A stretch of DNA of 64,000 nt from Sphingobium indicum B90A (GTDB lineage: Bacteria > Pseudomonadota > Alphaproteobacteria > Sphingomonadales > Sphingomonadaceae), in NCBI RefSeq assembly GCF_000264945.2, contig NZ_CP013070.1:2294001-2358000 (forward strand). Reading direction: 5' to 3'. Below the pieces are notes generated by a model, which had not been told where the DNA came from, did no database searches, and saw only the letters and a list, made by a program, of their open reading frames with translations. Below, piece by piece: positions 58,527 through 64,000 of this stretch (its first letter is position 1; every line of letters starts with the position of its first letter). The position numbers were made by a program, and so were the translations under genes.

Positions 58527-59153
58527 ATGTTGAAGCTCTACTACAATCCAGGTTCATGCTCATTGGCGTCCCATGCCGCATTGGAGGAAGCCGGCCTTCC
58601 TTATGAGGCGGAGCTGATCGACCTGACGCAAAACGCCCAGTTTTCAGACGCCTATCGTCAGAAAAACCCGTGGGCGCGGGTGCCCGCGCTCCAGATCGGC
58701 GATGATGTCCTGACCGAAAATATCGCCATCCTCAACCATATCGCGGAACTCGTGCCCGAAAAGGCCTTGCTGCCCACGGAAGGCCTTGCCCGCGCCCGGG
58801 CCCTGGAATGGCTCGCGCTGCTGTCCAGCACCGTCCATGTCGCCTTCCGCCCGATCTTCCGGCCCGGTCGCCTCGCAGAAACCGCGGAGGGCCAGAAGGA
58901 TGTCGCCGCCACGGGGCTGAACAGCCTGAAAAGCGTGCTTGCCCTGCTGGACGAACGCCTCGGCAAGGGGCCTTATGTGCTGGGCGACAAGTTCAGCCTG
59001 TGCGACCCCTATCTTTTCGTCTTCGTCTTTTGGGCGCGTCGCCCGATCCTCGAAGGCAAGCTCGACCCGCTTCCGAATCTGGATGCCTTCGCGGAACGGA
59101 TGAGGGCCCGTCCGTCGATCAGTGCCGCCCTGGCGCAAGAGGGTCTTGCCTGA
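58527..59153 (+). CDS. Glutathione S-transferase, beta-like
   Basis: The 208-residue GST begins MLKLYYNPGSCSLASHAALE, with Ser/Cys at positions 10-11 where beta-class enzymes carry the active-site Cys. The thioredoxin-like half ends at DVLTENIAILNHIAEL (the cis-Pro/ENxAI glutathione site). The helical half includes YVLGDKFSLCDPYLFVFVFW. AGGGAC precedes the start. It is complete and ends 45 bases before IS6100 copy 3. It may conjugate quinones or chlorinated intermediates; it is not PcpC. Confidence 0.9.
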   Translation: MLKLYYNPGSCSLASHAALEEAGLPYEAELIDLTQNAQFSDAYRQKNPWARVPALQIGDDVLTENIAILNHIAELVPEKALLPTEGLARARALEWLALLSSTVHVAFRPIFRPGRLAETAEGQKDVAATGLNSLKSVLALLDERLGKGPYVLGDKFSLCDPYLFVFVFWARRPILEGKLDPLPNLDAFAERMRARPSISAALAQEGLA

Positions 59154-59198
59154 CCGATGGAAATCCAGTGCGGTTTGAGGGCCGGCGGAATGTCCGCC

Positions 59199-60078
59199 GG
59201 CTCTGTTGCAAAAATCGTGAAGCTTGAGCATGCTTGGCGGAGATTGGACGGACGGAACGATGACGGATTTCAAGTGGCGCCATTTCCAGGGTGATGTGAT
59301 CCTGTGGGCGGTGCGCTGGTATTGTCGCTATCCGATCAGCTATCGCGACCTTGAGGAAATGCTGGCGGAACGCGGCATTTCGGTCGACCATACGACGATC
59401 TATCGCTGGGTCCAGTGCTACGCCCCGGAGATGGAGAAGCGGCTGCGCTGGTTCTGGCGGCGTGGCTTTGATCCGAGCTGGCGCCTGGATGAAACCTACG
59501 TCAAGGTGCGGGGCAAGTGGACCTACCTGTACCGGGCAGTCGACAAGCGGGGCGACACGATCGATTTCTACCTGTCGCCGACCCGCAGCGCCAAGGCAGC
59601 GAAGCGGTTCCTGGGCAAGGCCCTGCGAGGCCTGAAGCACTGGGAAAAGCCTGCCACGCTCAATACCGACAAAGCGCCGAGCTATGGTGCAGCGATCACC
59701 GAATTGAAGCGCGAAGGAAAGCTGGACCGGGAGACGGCCCACCGGCAGGTGAAGTATCTCAATAACGTGATCGAGGCCGATCACGGAAAGCTCAAGATAC
59801 TGATCAAGCCGGTGCGCGGTTTCAAATCGATCCCCACGGCCTATGCCACGATCAAGGGATTCGAAGTCATGCGAGCCCTGCGCAAAGGACAGGCTCGCCC
59901 CTGGTGCCTGCAGCCCGGCATCAGGGGCGAGGTGCGCCTTGTGGAGAGAGCTTTTGGCATTGGGCCCTCGGCGCTGACGGAGGCCATGGGCATGCTCAAC
60001 CACCATTTCGCAGCAGCCGCCTGATCGGCGCAGAGCGACAGCCTACCTCTGACTGCCGCCAATCTTTGCAACAGAGCC
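59199..60078 (+). mobile_element. IS6100 copy 3 (880 bp)
   Basis: It is bounded by GGCTCTGTTGCAAA at 59199 and TTTGCAACAGAGCC ending at 60078. The flanks TGTCCGCC and ATTGAGCT are not a duplication. It has the same orientation as copy 2. Its right edge cuts an SDR gene, while the GST gene on its left is intact. Confidence 0.97.
59230..60024 (+). CDS. tnpA: IS6100 transposase
   Basis: Third identical 264-residue copy with intact DDE triad. Reading frames of the flanking SDR fragment run into the IS end, giving a chimeric open frame that has no biological meaning. Confidence 0.97.
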   Translation: MLGGDWTDGTMTDFKWRHFQGDVILWAVRWYCRYPISYRDLEEMLAERGISVDHTTIYRWVQCYAPEMEKRLRWFWRRGFDPSWRLDETYVKVRGKWTYLYRAVDKRGDTIDFYLSPTRSAKAAKRFLGKALRGLKHWEKPATLNTDKAPSYGAAITELKREGKLDRETAHRQVKYLNNVIEADHGKLKILIKPVRGFKSIPTAYATIKGFEVMRALRKGQARPWCLQPGIRGEVRLVERAFGIGPSALTEAMGMLNHHFAAAA

Positions 60079-60515
60079 ATTGAGCTTATGTTGATAATGC
60101 TGCCTCGCCCAAGAGGGGCCATGCGGCGGGCAACGGCCTGGCCGACGCGCCAGACGCCGGTCAGGTTGGTATCGAGAACCTGTGCCCAATCTTGTTCCGT
60201 CATATCGAGAAAAGGCGCGGTCGCCGCGACGCCGGCATTGTTGACAAGGATCTGGATCGGGCCGAGCTCGTCCTCGATCCGTGCGACGGCCGCATCAACG
60301 CTGGCCCGATCGGTAACATCGAGCGCTACGGCAAGTGCTTTGCCGCCTTGGTCGGTAATCGCCTTTGCCGTGTCCGCGACCCGGTCGATGCTGCGCGCCG
60401 CGAGGGCGACATGTGCGCCGTTCGCCGCGAGCAGCAGTCCGAAATGGCGCCCAAGACCGCTCGATGCGCCGGTCACCAATGCGATACGGTCCTGGAGAGG
60501 ATATACTTCGGACAT
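60079..60515 (-). pseudogene. SDR oxidoreductase, C-terminal third removed by IS6100
   Basis: The gene starts MSEVYPLQDRIALVTGASSG (ATG at 60515) with TGASSGLGRHFG, ILVNNAGVAATAPFLDMTEQ and the catalytic-serine region GSIINISSMA, after which the IS begins. The Tyr-x3-Lys and C-terminal part are lost, so the product cannot be active. The surviving part resembles glucose/3-oxoacyl reductase-type SDRs. It follows the alpha/beta hydrolase gene (72 bases apart, same strand), with which it was probably cotranscribed. Confidence 0.9.
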
Positions 60516-60587
60516 GATCACCGGTCCTGTTTTCCGCAGAGGATATCTCTTTGGCTACCCCGCAGGCGGCCGTGAAAAGCGTTCGCC

Positions 60588-61502
60588 TTAGCGGAGCGTC
60601 TCGTTGAGCCACCTCAGTCCCGCCTCGGCGGCCATCATGCCTCTCGCCTTGTCGGAATAGAGCGTTATGTGGGTCGTGTGCGGCAACACCACAAGTTCCT
60701 TGCGGGGGCAAGGAATGGCATTGAACGTATCGATTTCAAGATCCCATAGGGTAATATCGTCCCCTTCGGCAACCACCATCATGACAGGTGTGTTGATGAC
60801 GCGACCAACAAAGCTGTTCACATTGTAATTTAGGAGCAATTCGACCGATTCGACAGTGCTCTTGTTCTGATAGAGCGGCGCGTCATTTTTCTTGATCTCG
60901 TTAAAGACAATTTCCGCTTCCGGCACCGGCCAGCAAGGAATGTCATTGACGTAATCAATGGTGGCGTGCGGCAAATAGAGTTGCTCACCGGGCTTTTCAT
61001 AACGTAGCGCGCGATCATCGGCGATCAGCTTCAGAAGTTGGCGCCAGCCGTTTACGCCATGGATACGACGCATATTCTCATATCCGTCGATAACGGGAAC
61101 ATGGCTGATGACCGTTTTCACCCGCTCGTCGATCGCTGCAAGGATGATGACATGGCCGCCGGAATAGGAAATGCCCCAGGCCCCGATCTTGTCGGGGTCG
61201 ACCGCAGGGTGGCGCTCGAGGAAGCTGATGGCGTTCTGATAATCCCGGATCTGCGCCCAGGGATCCAGATGCTGGCGATTGTCGCCGCCACTGACCCCGA
61301 GGTTGCGATAGTCGATGATGAGCGCGTTAAAGCCATTTTCAGCGAACTTCTGCGCATAGGTCGGCATCGTGACCTCACGCACATAGCACCAGCCGCCAGC
61401 GAGCACGACAGTGGGCCGACGCCCGCCTTCGTCGGGTGTGTAGAGCCAACCCCGAACAGTATCACCTTCGGACTGGAACTCTACGTCGAGCCTCTGCACC
61501 AT
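60588..61502 (-). CDS. Alpha/beta hydrolase (DLH/acetyl-xylan-esterase-like)
   Basis: The 304-residue protein starts MVQRLDVEFQSEGDTVRGWL. The nucleophile elbow is IGAWGISYSGGHVIILAAID (G-x-S-x-G-G). RPTVVLAGGWCYVREVTMPT gives the oxyanion region, and VMMVVAEGDDITLWDLEID and PHTTHITLYSD carry candidate Asp and His. It resembles fermentation/dienelactone-type serine hydrolases acting on small esters or on C-C bonds of ring-cleavage products. An operator-like dyad lies 90 bases upstream. Codon use is less GC-biased than in the bcs region. Confidence 0.85.
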   Translation of the reverse strand: MVQRLDVEFQSEGDTVRGWLYTPDEGGRRPTVVLAGGWCYVREVTMPTYAQKFAENGFNALIIDYRNLGVSGGDNRQHLDPWAQIRDYQNAISFLERHPAVDPDKIGAWGISYSGGHVIILAAIDERVKTVISHVPVIDGYENMRRIHGVNGWRQLLKLIADDRALRYEKPGEQLYLPHATIDYVNDIPCWPVPEAEIVFNEIKKNDAPLYQNKSTVESVELLLNYNVNSFVGRVINTPVMMVVAEGDDITLWDLEIDTFNAIPCPRKELVVLPHTTHITLYSDKARGMMAAEAGLRWLNETLR

Positions 61503-61591
61503 TACCCTTGCCCTCCCTCGCTTAATTAGAGCCGCGGCCGGACGGTCGCGCCGTGGCGCCCATCCTCATCGCTATCATTGCCCTAACTAAG

Positions 61592-61605
61592 TGACCAACT
61601 GGTAA
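61592..61605. promoter_or_regulatory. Operator candidate 1 of the right-edge TetR regulon
   Basis: TGACC-AACT-GGTAA lies 90 bases upstream of the hydrolase start. It shares arms TGMCC and GGTMA with two other sites upstream of tetR and the acyl-CoA synthetase gene. Confidence 0.6.
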
Positions 61606-61657
61606 CGTGTCAAGATAGCTTCTCTGCGCCTCCAGAGCTTGGCACCCGATATGCATG

Positions 61658-61683
61658 GGCCTCGGCCCAATGGGGCCGAGGCC
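61658..61683 (-). terminator. Hairpin after the tetR gene
   Basis: GGCCTCGGCCC (61658-61668), loop AATG and GGGCCGAGGCC (61673-61683) form a perfect 11-bp stem about 40 bases after the tetR stop on the minus strand. No T tract is seen; it probably ends the tetR message before the hydrolase promoter. Confidence 0.55.
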
Positions 61684-61723
61684 GTGCCGTTAACTTATTT
61701 GAAAGCAGGAAGTTTTGCCGGGT

Positions 61724-62482
61724 TCAGCCTATCGACGCTACATCAAGGGGAGAAGGCCTTTTTTTGGTGGCCCTGGCCAGTCGTGGCTTGCGGACGCGGC
61801 GCTGGGGAGGAGCCACCAGCCCGGGATAAATGTTGACGACCCCATCCAGAAACAGAATAATTTCCATCTCTACCCAGGCATCGACGTTTTCAGGCGTGTC
61901 GACCCCATATATGAATTTCCGGACGCCGAGATAAAAGATGCGCGAATTGACGCCAAGCACGAGTTCGGATTCGTTCTGTGTGAGAGGCATCTCTTCAATC
62001 GTAGGCAGGCCAAGATCGTGACGAAATTCGGCGCAAACCGGCCTGACGAGATGTTCTTGCATGAAAGAATACCAGCGACCGTTTATGTCGGATCCCTTAA
62101 GACCTGCGAACATGAATAGGCGGACCCAGTCATAATTAAGCACTGTCTGGGCGAGCGCCTGGTATACATTTACCAGCCGCTCTCGCAACGGAACATTGCG
62201 GTTGCTGATTACAATTTCCCAGTATGGATTCCACCGGCCGATGAATACTTCCTGATACACGCGTTCAATCAGTGCGTTCTTGCTGGCAAAATAGCGAAAT
62301 AACAAAGGGTGCGTGATGTTCAGCCGCTTCGCTAGCTCGCGTGTGTCACCACCAAACCCTACTTCCGCGAAGAATTGCACGGCGCCTTCCACGATAAGCC
62401 GCTCGCGTTCGGCGCGCGGCAACCGCGGAGTGTCGGTCTGCGTTTTCTTACGCGGGGTCGTCACCTCATTCCCTTCTTTCAT
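61724..62482 (-). CDS. TetR-family transcriptional regulator
   Basis: From ATG 62482 the protein has 252 residues; a GTG at 62464 with AAGGGA upstream is an equally good start. The helix-turn-helix is FGGDTRELAKRLNITHPLLF followed by RYFASKNALIERVY. The ligand domain contains LAQTVLNYDWVRLFMFAGLK, and the tail is basic (RRVRKPRLARATKKRP), possibly adding DNA contact. It is surrounded by three similar dyads, one 48 bases upstream of its own start, suggesting autoregulation and control of the hydrolase and acyl-CoA synthetase genes. Confidence 0.88.
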   Translation of the reverse strand: MKEGNEVTTPRKKTQTDTPRLPRAERERLIVEGAVQFFAEVGFGGDTRELAKRLNITHPLLFRYFASKNALIERVYQEVFIGRWNPYWEIVISNRNVPLRERLVNVYQALAQTVLNYDWVRLFMFAGLKGSDINGRWYSFMQEHLVRPVCAEFRHDLGLPTIEEMPLTQNESELVLGVNSRIFYLGVRKFIYGVDTPENVDAWVEMEIILFLDGVVNIYPGLVAPPQRRVRKPRLARATKKRPSPLDVASIG

Positions 62483-62529
62483 AACCAAGCGCCTTGGCGC
62501 CGATGCCAATGGTCGTGAATGCTAAAAAA

Positions 62530-62543
62530 TGACCGGCTGGTCA
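62530..62543. promoter_or_regulatory. Operator candidate 2 (tetR promoter)
   Basis: TGACC-GGCT-GGTCA is a dyad with perfect 5-bp arms, 48 bases upstream of the tetR start. It is the most symmetrical of the three related sites. Confidence 0.62.
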
Positions 62544-62736
62544 AGTGCATAGGCGGATGCTTCGCTCCAGCTGACGGCGGTGCGCGCTGAATACGCGCCG
62601 CCGCTGGAAGAGGTCCTTACTCTGTGAGTTGTTGCATGTGCGCTTGCAGCATTGTGGCCGGCGGGCAGGAGTTGGGAATTGGTCGTTACGTAGCTTCTTT
62701 TTGGCGATGTTTGTGGCGCATAGGGCTATTGACAAA

Positions 62737-62750
62737 TGCCCAAACGGTAA
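62737..62750. promoter_or_regulatory. Operator candidate 3 (acyl-CoA synthetase promoter)
   Basis: TGCCC-AAAC-GGTAA matches the first site at 11 of 14 positions, with differences mainly in the spacer. It lies 205 bases upstream of the synthetase start. Confidence 0.5.
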
Positions 62751-62941
62751 CCTAAAGTTTCAAACAGACGCAGAGACGATAAGCGCCGTGCAAGTTGGGG
62801 CCATCCGGCCGGAAATGCTGAACGGATGGATCGGATGCTGCCAGGGGCCTGCGTGAGCGGGTTGGCAGGCTAGTTTCCCATGTACGGAAGACGAATCGGG
62901 AAAGCTCGTGGTCGGTGTGTTTCGCGAGTGAGGGGATAGAC

Positions 62942-64000
62942 GTGCGAAAGGACGTGAGCGGTTGGATCACCCGTCTGAACGACGCGATGATCGACAACTA
63001 CACAGCTTCAGGCGCATGGCGGAATGAGTCGATCGCCGATATCGCTGCGCGTCTGGTGATCGAAAAGCCTGACATGCTCGCATTTATTGAGGGCGATCGC
63101 TCGCTTTATCTGGGTAATCTTGTTACCAAGGCAAGAAAGATTGCTGCGGTACTTGCCACGCGTGGCCTAGTTCCGGGCGATGTGGTAAGCTTCCAGCTTC
63201 CCAACTGGCTCGAAACCGCGGTAATCAACCTGGCTTGTTGTATCGGCGGCTTTGTCTGCAATCCCATCATCCCAATCTATCGCGAGGCGGAGGTCGGCTA
63301 CATCCTGCGCGACGGCCGTGCTAAGATTCTGTTCGTGCCGACGAGCTTCCGTGGCTTCGATTATGTCAATATGGCGCGCGCGCTTCAGGCGGGCCTTCCC
63401 GATCTTGCCACCATCGTTACCGTCCGGGGTGAGGCGGAGGGCTGTCTTGGTTATGAGGAGCTTCTCGCTTCAAACGCGCCTGACGTGGCAAGCGGCCATC
63501 CCGATCCCAATGCCGTCAAGCTGCTGCTCTATACATCGGGCACGACAAGCCATCCCAAGGGCGTTCTGCACAGCCACAATAGCTTAATGGCCGAGCTCCT
63601 TGCCGCTCGGGACTATTGGGGCCTTGGTGCGAGCGATGTGGTGCTGATGCCCTCGCCGGTTACGCATATAACCGGCTATCTTTACGCGCTCGAAATGGGT
63701 TTCGTCACCGGCTGTGCCGCGGTGTTGATGGAGCGATGGGACGCCTCTGAGGCGGTCGAGCTGATCAAGCGGCACGGCGTAACGATGAGCGTTGGCGCAA
63801 CTCCCTTCCTCAGGGAACTTACGGATACGGTCGTGTCGGCCGGGGCTCTGCTCCCCACGATGCGTTTGTTTATCTGCGGCGGGGCGCCGGTTGCGCCGGA
63901 ACTTGTGCGCCGGGCGGCGCAGGCGATCCCGGGGTGCGCCATATCGCGCGCCTTCGGAAGCAGCGAGGCGCCAACGGTCACGCTGGGTGTCCGGGGCGTC
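62942..64000 (+). CDS. Acyl-CoA synthetase/AMP-dependent ligase, N-terminal 353 aa (runs off right edge)
   Basis: A GTG with AGGGG 7 bases upstream opens a frame (MRKDVSGWITRLNDAMIDNY) that stays open to the window end. The AMP-binding motif A3 is LLLYTSGTTSHPKGVLHSHN. SFQLPNWLETAVINLACCIG, MPSPVTHITGYLYALEMGF, RLFICGGAPVAPELVRRAA and AISRAFGSSEAPTVTLGV match medium-chain/cyclohexanecarboxylate-type acyl-CoA ligases. It activates a carboxylic acid to its CoA ester. The operator candidate upstream links it to the TetR gene. The C-terminal third lies outside the window. Confidence 0.92.
   Translation, partial: MRKDVSGWITRLNDAMIDNYTASGAWRNESIADIAARLVIEKPDMLAFIEGDRSLYLGNLVTKARKIAAVLATRGLVPGDVVSFQLPNWLETAVINLACCIGGFVCNPIIPIYREAEVGYILRDGRAKILFVPTSFRGFDYVNMARALQAGLPDLATIVTVRGEAEGCLGYEELLASNAPDVASGHPDPNAVKLLLYTSGTTSHPKGVLHSHNSLMAELLAARDYWGLGASDVVLMPSPVTHITGYLYALEMGFVTGCAAVLMERWDASEAVELIKRHGVTMSVGATPFLRELTDTVVSAGALLPTMRLFICGGAPVAPELVRRAAQAIPGCAISRAFGSSEAPTVTLGVRGV

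Larger units (their letters stand above)
62483..62941. other. 459-bp divergent intergenic region
   Basis: No gene is seen between tetR and the acyl-CoA synthetase gene. It holds operator candidates at 62530-62543 and 62737-62750 and the AGGGG ribosome site before the GTG at 62942. It is AT-richer than the coding DNA around it. Confidence 0.5.

Overview
The window is high-GC alphaproteobacterial DNA, most likely from a member of the Sphingomonadaceae (Sphingobium, Novosphingobium or Sphingomonas type). The evidence is a cysteine-free MucR regulator, three IS6100 copies, a pcp-type hydroquinone-cleavage locus, TonB-receptor remnants, and dispersed hairpin repeats of the kind common in that family. 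No tRNA, rRNA or CRISPR array was seen.

Left part (1-29.4 kb), chromosome-like. An RND efflux operon (mipA-like gene, membrane-fusion lipoprotein, RND pump) runs leftward. It is divergent from a translationally coupled LytTR/TetR regulator pair. Then come small and housekeeping genes: a spermidine-synthase-like enzyme, a 3'-5' exonuclease, the RoxA ribosomal hydroxylase, the RluE pseudouridine synthase, an MliC-like inhibitor, MucR and YaaA. A complete, tightly overlapping cellulose operon follows (10.9-21.1 kb: bcsP/R-like, bcsQ, a fused bcsAB, bcsC, bcsD, bcsZ). After it lie prlC, an SDR/MFS pair, a YghA-like SDR and a PAS-GGDEF-EAL protein; the last is a plausible c-di-GMP input to the PilZ domain of BcsA.

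Middle (29.4-34.2 kb), a junction built by IS6100. Two inverted IS6100 copies flank a 2.6 kb foreign segment holding a decapitated outer-membrane efflux gene, a small beta-helix-like protein, a tyrosine recombinase and a dif-like 11-6-11 site. A TonB-receptor gene was cut at the left edge.

34.2-59.2 kb is a 25 kb accessory block between two directly repeated IS6100 copies. Its first half is one leftward operon: ferredoxin, alcohol dehydrogenase, P450, two MaoC proteins, a double CaiB CoA-transferase, aldehyde dehydrogenase, SDR, a DUF35 protein and a thiolase/aldolase. It has a divergent TetR gene. It reads as a pathway that hydroxylates a hydrocarbon or isoprenoid-like substrate, oxidises it to an acid, activates it with CoA and shortens it; I do not recognise the substrate. 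The second half is a quinone/hydroquinone module: Old Yellow Enzyme, DUF1330 protein, MarR regulator, glutathionyl-hydroquinone reductase, metallo-hydrolase, CPA2 antiporter, an IS5-family element, PcpA dioxygenase, a LysR regulator with an exact ATTC-N7-GAAT box, maleylacetate reductase, an MhqD-like esterase and a GST.

Right edge (59.2-64 kb). The third IS6100 truncates an SDR gene. Beyond it lie an alpha/beta hydrolase, a TetR regulator and the start of an acyl-CoA synthetase. Three similar TGMCC-N4-GGTMA operator candidates lie upstream of these three genes, suggesting a small CoA-dependent catabolic regulon that continues past the window.
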